Assembly (NCBI RefSeq): GCF_034119865.1
Contig: NZ_CP139421.1
Location: 5,682,501-5,746,500, forward strand
Length of the DNA stretch: 64,000 bases
Reading direction: 5' to 3'
Source of the DNA: Algoriphagus sp. NG3
GTDB taxonomy: Bacteria; Bacteroidota; Bacteroidia; Cytophagales; Cyclobacteriaceae
Below are positions 55,401 to 63,976 of the stretch, piece after piece. Position 1 is the first letter of the stretch. Every line of letters starts with the position of its first letter. The notes below the pieces were generated by a model that saw only the letters and a program-made list of their open reading frames with translations, searched no databases and was not told where the DNA came from. Made by a program: the position numbers and the translations under genes.

Positions 55401-55904
55401 TACTCAGTAAATGGGGATGAGTGGAGCGATGAGAGCCTTGAATTGAATGAAATAGCTCTTGAAGAAACATTTAACATGATTACCTTAGACTTTAGTCATA
55501 TTGAAAATGCAGACGATAACGAGGATTTTAAGGTCCGGTTCATGTTTGATGGGCCTTCGGTGACGGGAAACTCTGGAAACGCCAGATTCAACAACATCAG
55601 TATAGATGGTCATCCAATAGCCGGAGGCATGTTTGATATTGATCAGGAGAATGATGCTCAATACTTGGAAAGAATGTTCCCCATTCCCACTGAAAACAAT
55701 CTGACGCTTCAGTTCAGAGACGGAGCTCAGAGCAACATTAGGCAAATAGATATAATCAATACAAACGGTGCGGTTTTGAAGACTTTCGATAAAGCACTTA
55801 CCTATCAGGTTCAAATCCATACAGGGGATCTTCCCGCTGGCGTCTATATTGTCAGAGTGGTAAGTACGGCTGGTATGGAAATCAAAAAATTCATTAAGTT
55901 ATAG
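52494..55904 (+). CDS. Secreted CotH-kinase-family protein with lamin-tail domain and T9SS sorting tail
   Basis: An 1136-residue protein. Signal peptide (1-21, ending RARAQ), lamin-tail domain (about 22-125; RINEIMSSNSGSVFDEDGDDSDWIEL), chitobiase-C-like domain (about 165-310; KILYTLDGSVPN), and CotH kinase domain (about 320-680; TRIHGGGSVERAAKGLRLYG, INIRDRYDDHHIARQY, FMIWDFDTGARIG). A repeat-type beta domain follows (about 780-840; AKEGFTFDHWLVGG), then a further beta domain and a T9SS type A sorting tail (last 75 residues, DLPAGVYIVRV). CotH proteins phosphorylate proteins in spore coats; this one is likely surface-anchored or secreted. It is the first gene of a four-gene cluster. Confidence 0.92.
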   Translation: MRKILLFSAIFLFLCDLRARAQDIRINEIMSSNSGSVFDEDGDDSDWIELSNIGESPVDLESFLITDDESNPGKWEFPAITLPGKSTMLVWASGKDRRIASSPLHTNFSIKASGGETLLLYSSEQKELDRLEIPAIPTNNSYGRFPNGTGAWYFMESPTPGKDNKEAGQVELLVAPAFSQSPGWYEEQISLELSSPDESVKILYTLDGSVPNIENVQENGSEFLVNYYHFGEWETSENIARKNRTYVYTGPLEIADRSEEDNDLSDIITTYKNEYGLGWKRPKERVFKGNVVRAAAYKDGKMSAVTTGSYLIDRRLNQRYALPVISLTGSAEDLFGYERGIYVQGKPFFDHGGTPGNYVNQGNFYYSGEIWERPVHVEFYLENGERVISQNFGTRIHGGGSVERAAKGLRLYGRDIYDTKDEISYPIFPNALDAFGKIKDSYKRVILRAGGDYMDIYTDAVNHQIMEPAKVDLQHSLPAVLLLNGEYWGLINIRDRYDDHHIARQYNLDQDNVIILDAPWGEGSVEHVDEGRPEDINLYREVYQFAVNNDLQDDQNFSFLEEKIDMLSYIDYQIMFIYLNNVDWYGDKHFRYWRAREIGDAPFQDGKWRFMIWDFDTGARIGIVPVSFDFLNNFIHPEGGGEFYSAGDPSKTAMLRSLLTNEKFKNLFINRFADHMNSTFRSNRVHTILRERFSLLESSLGEHYDRWNHQGATLERRDEMIDFFSERPDIQREHIQNHFNLEGNVELTLSVYNDNQGFIKCNTLDISQGTPGVNDLAYPWKGIYFKNVPVTLEAKAKEGFTFDHWLVGGEKHGEDSVISLTLENNTVVEAVFTSSQSTAQQLVHFWYFGDNNVENDVPLTQLDATYSSNNTKALLYFQPAISPYPPASGTAGIMDRVNDPTPVNYRDKGNENRAYSADRMRGIRTRNPLSIDGKEGQLVFDVPTVGYEKISMSLALSKTGNGPDKLVVQYSVNGDEWSDESLELNEIALEETFNMITLDFSHIENADDNEDFKVRFMFDGPSVTGNSGNARFNNISIDGHPIAGGMFDIDQENDAQYLERMFPIPTENNLTLQFRDGAQSNIRQIDIINTNGAVLKTFDKALTYQVQIHTGDLPAGVYIVRVVSTAGMEIKKFIKL

Positions 55905-55949
55905 TCCCTAATCGTTTTTTAAAAAGCCTGTTAATCTTACTTTAAACAC

Positions 55950-56642
55950 ATGGATTATTTCAGTTTACAGACCACAGCAGAGTTCCCGCCATTTTTTTCG
56001 GTACTTTATTCTGTGATGTTTGCTTTTAGCCTCGCGGTATTGGTGGCCTTTACTTACTATAGAACTACTGAAATAGCTGGCTATAGCACCCCGTTCATCC
56101 AGTCACTCATACTTAGCCCAATTGTAGCTATAATGGTGATCCAAGCGATAGGAGATAGTGTTGCAATCGGGTTGGGTATGCTAGGAGCCTTGGCAATAAT
56201 AAGGTTTAGAACCAATTTCAGAAACCCGAGAAATATAATTTTTCTATTTGCGTCACTGGCTATAGGGATTTCCTGTGGCGTTTATGGTTTTGAAATAGCG
56301 ATTGTAGGAACTTTGTTTTTTTGCCTGACGGCTTTTATGCTAAACTCCACTTTCTTGGGAGAAAAGTATCCGCCAATTGGGGTATTACGGATTAATTATG
56401 GAGGTAAGGAGGATTTGAAGGCGCCTATAGAGGAAGAGCTAAGTAAGTGGTGCAAATCATACAATCTGCTAATGGTAAGAACCAATGATGCTGAGGAAGC
56501 TGGCCGGAACTACCAATACAATTATCAGATAAGAATGAGAAAGCAAGAAGAACAGACTTTTCTCTTTGCGGCACTTAAAGAGGTTAACCCCCAATTTTCT
56601 ATTCGGATGGAATACGATACTGTAAGTGAAACTTTTAATTGA
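55950..56642 (+). CDS. DUF4956 membrane protein
   Basis: A 230-residue protein. About four or five helices lie between residues 12 and 135 (LYSVMFAFSLAVLVAFTYY, FIQSLILSPIVAIMVIQAI, then FLFASLAIGISCGVYG). The central GALAIIRFRTNFRNPRNIIFLFASLA segment is the DUF4956 signature. A cytoplasmic domain of about 90 residues follows, perhaps ferredoxin-like. DUF4956 genes often accompany CotH genes, usually with a VTC-type polyphosphate polymerase, which is absent here. It ends on the start region of the HlyD-like gene and is probably coupled to it. Confidence 0.88.
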   Translation: MDYFSLQTTAEFPPFFSVLYSVMFAFSLAVLVAFTYYRTTEIAGYSTPFIQSLILSPIVAIMVIQAIGDSVAIGLGMLGALAIIRFRTNFRNPRNIIFLFASLAIGISCGVYGFEIAIVGTLFFCLTAFMLNSTFLGEKYPPIGVLRINYGGKEDLKAPIEEELSKWCKSYNLLMVRTNDAEEAGRNYQYNYQIRMRKQEEQTFLFAALKEVNPQFSIRMEYDTVSETFN

Positions 56643-56644
56643 TT

Positions 56645-57649
56645 ATGAGTAAGGCTAAGTACATTGTGTTTTTTTGGTTGATTATAGTCGGGGCTTTGAT
56701 TTATTTTAATTTCAATCTCCACAGTTTTAATAAATCCTTTTACGGGATAGCGGAGAACAGTGATTTTGTGGTCAGTTACGGAGGTTTGGTGGAGATTAGT
56801 AAGATCCATGTGGTTCAGGGGCAGACAGTACAGCCTGGAGATACACTCATCGAGGTGTTTAGGCCTGAATTGGATGAACGAATACGGCAGATCACTGACC
56901 AGTTGATCACCTTGAGGAGTCAAAAGACAGCTGCTGGATTTGATTCTAAATCAATGATTTCCCAACTGGAGGCGGAAATCAAGGCCAAACGGGCGGAAAT
57001 AGAATCCCAGATCAAGCAAATTGAGATGCAATATTCAATCAACAAATCCTTGACCAATGAGTTGAAAAGTATCCAGTTTGAAGCAGATAGCAGCCCTCTT
57101 ATTAACCCTACGAAGGTACGTATAGAGGCATTAAAAAATGATTTGGAACTTATGACAAACCCGTTGGAGCTGCGGATCGAACAGCTGAGAGCCCAATCAG
57201 GTTCTCAGGAGAATCCTTTTGCCACCCAAATAGGCAATTTGGAGAAGGAGATAGAAAAGCTGGAGCAGGAAAAGAAAAAACTGACAGTCTATGCGCAAGC
57301 AGAGGGGGTGATTGGGACTATAGCTTTCAAAATCGGAGAAATTGTTTCGCCTTACACCCCTATTTTGATACTGAATTCGCAGACACCGGCATACATTACC
57401 GGTTTCATACATGAAGACAGTTATCAGAATATTCAAATCAAGGATCGAGTCCAGGTCCAATCGCTGGCAGATAGGTCGAAGAAACTGGAAGGCGAAGTGG
57501 TGGGAGTGGGGTCTAGCATTACCGAATATCCTGAACGGTTAAGAAAAAACATTGATGTGAGACTTTGGGGAAGAGAAGTTCAGGTGAGGGTTCCCCGTCA
57601 AAACCAATTACTTCTTGGAGAGAAAGTCATACTCAAAAAAATCTTTTAA
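56645..57649 (+). CDS. HlyD-like membrane-fusion (adaptor) protein
   Basis: A 334-residue protein. One N-terminal helix (YIVFFWLIIVGALIYFNFNL) is followed by a biotinyl-lipoyl-like half (VVSYGGLVEISKIHVVQGQTVQPGDTLIEV), a long coiled-coil hairpin (about 80-215), the second lipoyl half (AEGVIGTIAFKIGEIVSPYTPIL) and a beta-barrel domain. This is the layout of adaptors in tripartite export systems. I chose ATG 56645, just after the DUF4956 stop. No ABC or RND pump gene is present in the cluster. Confidence 0.9.
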   Translation: MSKAKYIVFFWLIIVGALIYFNFNLHSFNKSFYGIAENSDFVVSYGGLVEISKIHVVQGQTVQPGDTLIEVFRPELDERIRQITDQLITLRSQKTAAGFDSKSMISQLEAEIKAKRAEIESQIKQIEMQYSINKSLTNELKSIQFEADSSPLINPTKVRIEALKNDLELMTNPLELRIEQLRAQSGSQENPFATQIGNLEKEIEKLEQEKKKLTVYAQAEGVIGTIAFKIGEIVSPYTPILILNSQTPAYITGFIHEDSYQNIQIKDRVQVQSLADRSKKLEGEVVGVGSSITEYPERLRKNIDVRLWGREVQVRVPRQNQLLLGEKVILKKIF

Positions 57650-57650
57650 T

Positions 57651-58892
57651 ATGTTATTGTTTTATATAATGCTGCCATTTGTTGGTTTATCTGCACAGGA
57701 TACAGCCAAGACTACCACTACTGCTATTTTAGCTACGGCGATCGAAGATTCAAATTATAACTACCATACGGATCAGGTTGACTATATCGATGAAAATACC
57801 TACAGCCTATCCTATATTGATCATTTAGAGCTTAGGACAAGAACCCGAAATTTTGACTTGAATGAACAATCATATCGATTTAGGGCTTACACTAACTTTC
57901 CTAAAGAGAGAAAGCTGAACGACAAGTATAAAGCTAAAAGCTTGGATGAAGGTAGGCTTCAAGGTAAGGAAAAGCTCAACAATGCCCTTGAATACCGCTA
58001 TAAGCTAATTATATCGATGATCAAAAATGAGGAAGTTCTACAAGGAAAGCTGAAGTTGAAAGAATTGCTGGAAGACCGAATAACAATTTTGAAGAAGCTG
58101 GCCAACAACCTCGATTTTGATTATCAGGATCTCCTAGACGCAGAGAATGACTATCACAAACTGCAAATTGACCTTGTGGATTTAGAAAACAACATGATCC
58201 AATCTTCCAGGGAGGTATCTGAGTTGTTGGGGGTAAAAGAAAAGGTGCGGCTGGACAAGGAGGGTATCATATCAGTGGAGGGAATTGCCCTATTTGTAAA
58301 TTCTTTTGACAAAGAGATTGCTGAAGACAATCTTTATTATGCGCAACAAAGCTTGGACGTCGAACTTGCGGAATTGGAGTATGAACAAAAAAAGGCATCG
58401 GCCAAAACGCCCCTTAAATTTCTTGAAGCTTCCTATAGGGATGATTTTAATGAAGGGTTCCGAAAAGATTTCAGTCTTGGTTTAGGACTCAAAATACCAG
58501 TTGGATCAGCGGTGAAAGGGAGTCTTAACGAACGTGTCATCAAAATCGCCAAGGAAAAGAACAATCTGGATGATATAAAATATGAATTGGAGGAAGATAT
58601 TTCGGAAACCTTAACCGTCCTTGAGGTGCTTTTTGCCAAGCATCGGCTACTGTCACAGATTCTGGAGGAGAGCAATGAAGAAGAGTCATTGAAAAAATAC
58701 CAAGCCATAGAGGGAATCTCCCCTTTGGTATTGCTAAAGGTGAAAGAAAACATGATCAAAAAAAGACAGATCTTACTGGATATGGAAAAACAGATTTTTT
58801 CTACCTATTTGAAGTTTCTTGATTTAAATGGGTTACTTGTAAGAAGTCCTGTTGTCAACTATCTCAGCAGTAAAAGCGACTTGGTTTTTTGA
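57651..58892 (+). CDS. TolC-like outer-membrane channel protein
   Basis: A 413-residue protein with a signal peptide (about 1-16, ending VGLSAQ). It then has long helices with coiled-coil character in two halves (EGRLQGKEKLNNALEYRYKL, DLLDAENDYHKLQIDLVDLENNM, then ELAELEYEQKKASAKTPLKF) separated by beta segments (FSLGLGLKIPVGS). The pattern fits an outer-membrane efflux protein, although it is diverged from TolC. The ATG is one base after the adaptor's stop codon. With the adaptor it would make an outer exit duct; the inner-membrane engine is not evident, leaving DUF4956 as the candidate. Confidence 0.78.
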   Translation: MLLFYIMLPFVGLSAQDTAKTTTTAILATAIEDSNYNYHTDQVDYIDENTYSLSYIDHLELRTRTRNFDLNEQSYRFRAYTNFPKERKLNDKYKAKSLDEGRLQGKEKLNNALEYRYKLIISMIKNEEVLQGKLKLKELLEDRITILKKLANNLDFDYQDLLDAENDYHKLQIDLVDLENNMIQSSREVSELLGVKEKVRLDKEGIISVEGIALFVNSFDKEIAEDNLYYAQQSLDVELAELEYEQKKASAKTPLKFLEASYRDDFNEGFRKDFSLGLGLKIPVGSAVKGSLNERVIKIAKEKNNLDDIKYELEEDISETLTVLEVLFAKHRLLSQILEESNEEESLKKYQAIEGISPLVLLKVKENMIKKRQILLDMEKQIFSTYLKFLDLNGLLVRSPVVNYLSSKSDLVF

Positions 58893-59031
58893 TTGCCCTC
58901 ATATGCAATAGCCACGAGCAAGATCATCATTAAAAGACACAGGTCAGTGGTTATTTAATCACAGTATCCTGAAATTTGATAAGCAGTCACAATAAGACAG
59001 CTCTAGTCTTCCCTCAGTTATCAGTCAGAGA

Positions 59032-59131
59032 GGAAAAAGCGAATATAGCATTTCACATTTTTCTTGTTGGCCTAGGTTTCCTACTTTTAGTTTCTATCCC
59101 GAAAACAGGAATGGAAACTGAATCGGCCTGA
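59032..59131 (+). pseudogene. Remnant of an MFS (UMF1-type) gene 3' end
   Basis: Translated in frame, this gives ANIAFHIFLVGLGFLLLVSIPKTG and ends at TGA 59129-59131. It parallels the C-terminus of the MFS protein at 50563-51870 (NSALSLGLFFLVGLGFLLLVTIPKND). At DNA level 51803-51850 and 59058-59105 agree at 43 of 48 positions. Upstream the similarity fades. It is either a decayed duplicate or a relic of a related MFS gene that once stood directly before the NAD(P)HX gene. The 58893-59031 stretch before it shows no gene. Confidence 0.7.
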
Positions 59132-59133
59132 TT

Positions 59134-60606
59134 ATGCAAAAAATTCTTTCCGGTACCCAAGTCAGTGAGCTGGATAAACGCCATGTGGAATTGAGTGGAC
59201 AAAAAAGTAGTAATGAATTAATGGAAGCGGCTGCACTGGTCTTTGTCGAATGGTTTCTAAATCAGAAATTTTCTGCTGATACGCCGGTGCAGATAGCAGT
59301 GGGCAAGGGCAATAATGGGGGAGATGGCCTTGCGGTAGCCAGACTTTTGTCTGAGTATTCCTATAAAGTATCCATTTTATGCTGTTTTGAATCTATAGAC
59401 TCTTTAAGTCTTGATGCCCTTAAAAATTATAAATCCCTCCCACAGTCTGTGCAGATTTATACTATGGGCAACTGGGAGTTGGCAGAGGAAGGGATACTGA
59501 TTGATGCATTTCTTGGTGTAGGATTAAAGGGCTCCCTCAGGGCAGATGCCATTGATTTAATCAACCGGATCAATGAATTTAAGGGGACTGTAGTAAGCAT
59601 GGATTTACCATCAGGTTTACCATCAGATAAATTGGCCAGTGACACGGTGGTATATGCGGACTATACTGTAAGCTTTGAGTTTCCCAAACTTTCCCTAGTG
59701 CTGCCAGAGCATGCCAATTTAGTAGGGGAGTTGGTCGTTTTGAAGATAGGAATCAGTAGTGAAGCATATGCTGAATTTAATTCTGCCTTTTATTTCCTTG
59801 AGGCCAAAGATATTTCTCCATTGCACAGATCCTTTAACAGGTTTAGCTATAAAGGGGATCTAGGCAAAGTGCTTTTGATAGGGGGAGAGCCGGGTAAAAT
59901 GGGCGCACTTATTCTTTGTGCAAAAAGTGCCTTGCGGACAGGCTCTGGATTGGTGACCTGTCATATGGAAGATTCTGAACGTTTTATTATCCAAACAGCA
60001 GTTCCTGAAGCTATGGCTTCTTGGGGCTTGATTCCAAATCCAGAGATTTACGATGCAGTGGGCATAGGGCCAGGTTGGGGGACGGAAAACAGGGTGCGCA
60101 TGTTTAGGCAATTTCTTCAGGATTACCGAAATCCTATAGTTGTGGATGCAGATGCTCTGAATATACTGGCGAAAAACCCTGATCTGATTCCTTTAGTGCC
60201 AAAAAATTCTGTGCTGACTCCCCATATTGGAGAGTTTTCCAGGCTTGTGGGATCTTCGCCCAATCATCTGGACAGACTGGATAGGGCAAGAAAATTTGCC
60301 GTTGAAAATGAATTGATCGTGGTGCTTAAGGGAGCAAATACGGTAATCAGCTTGCCTGATGGGAAACAGGTTGTCAATTCCTCCGGCACTAAATACATGG
60401 CTACGGGTGGATCGGGAGATGTGCTTACGGGTATGATTACGGCATACCTAGGCATGGGCTATTCACCTGAAAACGCCGCGCTGTGCGGCGTTTATCATCA
60501 TGGTCTGGCAGGTGAAATAGCATCCCAGTCCAAGAGGCGATCCTTAATTGCAAGTGATATTATTGAAGCTATTCCGGAAACATACATCCGCTTAAATATT
60601 TCCTGA
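59134..60606 (+). CDS. nnr: Bifunctional NAD(P)H-hydrate epimerase / ADP-dependent dehydratase
   Basis: A 490-residue fusion. The N-terminal YjeF_N epimerase domain (about 1-210) has VGKGNNGGDGLAVARLL and IDAFLGVGLKG. The C-terminal YjeF_C dehydratase domain (about 225-490) has GKVLLIGGEPGKMGALIL, GIGPGWG, VVDADALNIL, LTPHIGEF and ATGGSGDVLTG. It repairs hydrated NAD(P)H: the first domain interconverts the epimers and the second restores NAD(P)H using ADP. The start is 2 bases after the MFS remnant's stop codon. Confidence 0.96.
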   Translation: MQKILSGTQVSELDKRHVELSGQKSSNELMEAAALVFVEWFLNQKFSADTPVQIAVGKGNNGGDGLAVARLLSEYSYKVSILCCFESIDSLSLDALKNYKSLPQSVQIYTMGNWELAEEGILIDAFLGVGLKGSLRADAIDLINRINEFKGTVVSMDLPSGLPSDKLASDTVVYADYTVSFEFPKLSLVLPEHANLVGELVVLKIGISSEAYAEFNSAFYFLEAKDISPLHRSFNRFSYKGDLGKVLLIGGEPGKMGALILCAKSALRTGSGLVTCHMEDSERFIIQTAVPEAMASWGLIPNPEIYDAVGIGPGWGTENRVRMFRQFLQDYRNPIVVDADALNILAKNPDLIPLVPKNSVLTPHIGEFSRLVGSSPNHLDRLDRARKFAVENELIVVLKGANTVISLPDGKQVVNSSGTKYMATGGSGDVLTGMITAYLGMGYSPENAALCGVYHHGLAGEIASQSKRRSLIASDIIEAIPETYIRLNIS

Positions 60607-60666
60607 TTTTTTAATCCCGTAAACTTTCTCTGAATAGGATGGGTTCTTCCGATATCCATTTTTCCT

Positions 60667-61192
60667 ATGAGTAAAGAGAAGCTACTGCTATGGCACCTTG
60701 CGGCCATTAATTTTATACACATTGTGGACTTCATGATCTTGATGCCCTTAGACCCTCAGCTTATGCGGATTTTTGGGATATCTCCCCGTGAATTCGGCCT
60801 ATTGGTGTCCTGTTATACGTTCAGCGCAGGGATTTCCAGTTTCTTTTTATGCTGTCAAATGTAATCCCTATTGCAATCATTACTCATTTGGGTGTAACGC
60901 CTATTCCCTTTGTTTGATGATCTCCACGATGTTTTTTGTGACTTCCAATGGCGTGTATGTACCTGCGGCCACAATCGTAACGGGTACGGCAAAACCTGAA
61001 AACAGGGGGGGGCTGAGTTTCAACTCAGCAGTGCAGCAATTGGCCACGGGAGTAGCATCCTTATTCGCTGGAATAATCATCGGGGAAAATGCAGCAGGAG
61101 AGCTTACAAATTACAATGTGGTTGGATATATAGCGATTGTATTCAGTCTGGCACGTATTCCGCTGGTAATGCGGGTCAAGGTAGTGAGTTGA
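60667..61192 (+). pseudogene. MFS transporter pseudogene with large internal deletion and frameshifts
   Basis: The first part (60667-60840) is an intact MFS start: LLLWHLAAINFIHIVDFMILMPL and LLVSCYTFSAGISSFF. It then jumps to late sequence in the same frame (MLSNVIPIAIITHLGVTPIPFV-like), missing about 200 residues. A one-base frameshift near 60915 and a further lesion near 61010 follow. The end gives VPAATIVTGTAKPENRGG, NSAVQQLATGVASLFAGIII and NVVGYIAIVFS. An intact relative would be about 400 residues of the Bcr/arabinose-efflux type. It is not the same MFS family as the UMF1 gene. Confidence 0.85.
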
Positions 61193-61322
61193 AAATTTTT
61201 TCATAATCATGTCACAATCAACAGTAACTAATAGAATAAACTGTTTACGAAAATTCAGTAGTAGTCATGTTCTTTTTATATATTGAGTTTTAAATGACTG
61301 TTCAGTAGTCCGTTTATCAGAA

Positions 61323-62471
61323 ATGAACAAAGCATTAAACTCAATTATATTTCTTAGTGCAATCATTTATTGCAGCTCATGCTCTCCAAATGAAGTAGGG
61401 GAATTGCCTGAACTCAATTACAAGCTGACTTATGCTTTTCAATTAGTTGTGGAAGACCACCCGCTTCGAACGTGGAGCCTACAGACCAAAGTCATTGATG
61501 GTGAAGAGTTTCTTTTTTTTGGGGACGTCAAAATGAAGGACAATATCAAAGTCTATAATATCGATGCGCAAAAGTGGGAAGAGACAATCCGATTTGAAAA
61601 GGAAGGGCCTGATGGTATTGGATCAATGAATGGATTTTTTGTACATACTATGGACTCTATTTTTGTGGTAAATAGCTTTGGCTGGCAGGTTCACTTAATG
61701 AATGGAAACCAAAAACTCAAGACCTACAATACCAAAGAAGGAATACCTGTATTAAATCAAATTACACCGTTTACAACAAATAATGCCTTGAAAGGCCTCG
61801 TCAACGGAAAAATGATTTTTTATGGTTTTCCTGAAATACCATATGAGGGACTTGACTATCATAGTAAAGTCAGTGTAGCACAATCAATTGATATAAGCAC
61901 AGGATTGAATACTGTCGGTATTGGCTACCCTTTAGAATACCATGATCATTATTGGCCTGGAGTAATTACTATAATGAATGAACAAGTCGTCAGTCAAGAT
62001 TTGATTTATATGAGCTTCCCACTAAGTGATTCGGTGTATGTTTACAATTCGTCTTTTAATCTATTGAAATCTTTAGATATTTCTTCAATCAATAAGAGGG
62101 AAACCTCAAATTTTGATAGTGAACCGTTAGATAAGATTAATGGAGCTCCGGGTTATTTTGAAGTAATAGGAAAAGGTGCATATACCGACCTCCTCATTGA
62201 TGAAAGGAATAGAATCTTATTTAGAACTATTTCCTTCTCCAAAAGCGATGAAACTTTATTTTCTTCTTTCTCGGAATATAGACTGACCTCAGAAAATAAT
62301 CTGTTGATTTATGACCTTGATCAGGAGAAATTGATAGGAGAGATTAATTTTAGAAAAGAGGAATTGGATAGGGTTCCTATGATGTTTATAGGCCAAAAAG
62401 GTTTATATCTCAGTAAAATGAGTGAAGAAGAGGAAGCTGTAGATTTTTATCTATTATCCTGGGAGCCCTGA
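61323..62471 (+). CDS. DUF4221 lipoprotein
   Basis: A 382-residue lipoprotein. The signal ends with a Cys near residue 17-20 (IIYCSSCSPNEVGELPELNYKL), and the SPNEVGELPELNYKLTY opening is the mark of DUF4221 proteins in Cytophagales. The body has repeated beta blades (EFLFFGDVKMKDNIKVYNI, DSIFVVNSFGWQVHLMN) suggesting a six-bladed propeller. Function is unknown. It lies 130 AT-rich bases after the MFS pseudogene and before a convergent terminator. Confidence 0.85.
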   Translation: MNKALNSIIFLSAIIYCSSCSPNEVGELPELNYKLTYAFQLVVEDHPLRTWSLQTKVIDGEEFLFFGDVKMKDNIKVYNIDAQKWEETIRFEKEGPDGIGSMNGFFVHTMDSIFVVNSFGWQVHLMNGNQKLKTYNTKEGIPVLNQITPFTTNNALKGLVNGKMIFYGFPEIPYEGLDYHSKVSVAQSIDISTGLNTVGIGYPLEYHDHYWPGVITIMNEQVVSQDLIYMSFPLSDSVYVYNSSFNLLKSLDISSINKRETSNFDSEPLDKINGAPGYFEVIGKGAYTDLLIDERNRILFRTISFSKSDETLFSSFSEYRLTSENNLLIYDLDQEKLIGEINFRKEELDRVPMMFIGQKGLYLSKMSEEEEAVDFYLLSWEP

Positions 62472-62490
62472 GTTAGGAGCTATTTACTTA

Positions 62491-62520
62491 AACAAGCCCG
62501 ACATTTCTGCCGGGCTTGTT
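62491..62520. terminator. Bidirectional terminator between the DUF4221 gene and asnS
   Basis: AACAAGCCCG pairs perfectly with CGGGCTTGTT around a ten-base loop. It lies between convergent genes ending at 62471 (plus) and 62525 (minus). T runs are short on both sides, so strength is uncertain. Confidence 0.75.
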
Positions 62521-62524
62521 GCTA

Positions 62525-63976
62525 TTAAAATTCCGCATTGCCCGGAGTTCTCGGGAAAGCAATGACATCCCTGATATTGCCCATGCCTGTGACGAAGAGC
62601 ACCATCCGTTCAAAACCTAGCCCAAAACCTGCGTGTGGGGTAGCCCCAAATCTCCTCGTATCAAGATACCACCACATTTCATCCTGTGGGATATTCATTT
62701 CTTCCATTCTTTTGGTCAGCACATCCATTCGCTCTTCGCGTTGGGAGCCCCCGACGATTTCACCTATGCCCGGAAATAGAATATCCATCGCCGCTACCGT
62801 TTTTCCATCGTCGTTTTGACGCATGTAGAAAGACTTGATGTCTTTTGGATAATCAGTCAGGATAACCGGCTTCTTGAAGTGCTTTTCTACCAGGAAGCGC
62901 TCGTGCTCAGACTGCAAATCTGCTCCCCATGCATCGATCAGGTACGAGAATTTCTTCTTTTTGTTAGGAGTGGAGTTTCTCAGGATTTCAATTGCCTCAG
63001 TGTAGGTGATTCTCACAAAATCATTGTCCACTACAAATCTCAGCTTGTCCATCAAAGTCATTTCGCTTCGTTGGTCTGCAGGCTTTGATTTCTCTTCATC
63101 CTGTAGCCTGGAATCCAGAAATGCCAAATCTTCGGCACAATGGTCAAGCGCATAACGGATCACATATTTCAGGAAATCCTCGGCCAGGTCAGCATTGTCT
63201 TCCGCATCGTAGAAGGCCATCTCTGGTTCGATCATCCAGAACTCCGCCAGATGACGGGTCGTGTTTGAATTCTCTGCCCGGAACGTAGGCCCAAACGTAT
63301 AGATGTCAGCCAGTGCCATAGCCGCCAATTCACCTTCCAATTGACCGGACACTGTGAGATTCGTTTCTCTTTCGAAGAAATCCTGCTTATAATCGATCCC
63401 TCCCTCTTCAGTTCTGGGGGGATTCTTCAGATCCAGTGTAGTCACCTTGAACGTCTCTCCAGCACCTTCAGCATCCGAAGCCGTAATGATAGGAGTGTGG
63501 ATGTAGAAAAATCCTTTTTCGTCAAAATACTTATGGACAGCAAAAGCCAAGGCATGCCTTACCCTGAAAACTGCGCCAAATGTATTGGTTCGCATTCTAA
63601 GGTGGGCATTTTCCCGAAGGAATTCCAAGGAATGTTTCTTTGGCTGCAGGGGATACTTCTCAGGATCTGCTTCGCCCAGCACTTCTATGGAAACTGCATT
63701 TAACTCAGAACTCTGCCCCGATCCCTGGGATTCGACTACCATGCCAGTCACTTTTAGACAAGCTCCAGTGGTACATTTTTTCAGGACATCTTCTGTAATC
63801 AGATTTGGGTCAGCCACTACCTGGTAATTGGTGATGATGGAGCCGTCATTCAGCGCAATGAATGAAACATTTTTGTTCCCTCTCTTTGTGCGTACCCAGC
63901 CCATCAAGGTCACTTCAGTCCCAATAGGATTTGTATCCAGGATGGTCTTTATTTTGACTCGTTTGTTAAATGCCAT
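62525..63976 (-). CDS. asnS: Asparaginyl-tRNA synthetase
   Basis: A 483-residue class IIb synthetase. An N-terminal OB-fold anticodon-binding domain (about 15-115; [25 protein letters not shown]) is followed by the catalytic domain. Motif 2 includes [28 protein letters not shown], and motif 3 includes the [31 protein letters not shown] ending. It charges tRNA-Asn with asparagine. The start is ATG 63976, 24 bases from the window end. It converges with the DUF4221 gene. Confidence 0.97.
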   Translation of the reverse strand: MAFNKRVKIKTILDTNPIGTEVTLMGWVRTKRGNKNVSFIALNDGSIITNYQVVADPNLITEDVLKKCTTGACLKVTGMVVESQGSGQSSELNAVSIEVLGEADPEKYPLQPKKHSLEFLRENAHLRMRTNTFGAVFRVRHALAFAVHKYFDEKGFFYIHTPIITASDAEGAGETFKVTTLDLKNPPRTEEGGIDYKQDFFERETNLTVSGQLEGELAAMALADIYTFGPTFRAENSNTTRHLAEFWMIEPEMAFYDAEDNADLAEDFLKYVIRYALDHCAEDLAFLDSRLQDEEKSKPADQRSEMTLMDKLRFVVDNDFVRITYTEAIEILRNSTPNKKKKFSYLIDAWGADLQSEHERFLVEKHFKKPVILTDYPKDIKSFYMRQNDDGKTVAAMDILFPGIGEIVGGSQREERMDVLTKRMEEMNIPQDEMWWYLDTRRFGATPHAGFGLGFERMVLFVTGMGNIRDVIAFPRTPGNAEF

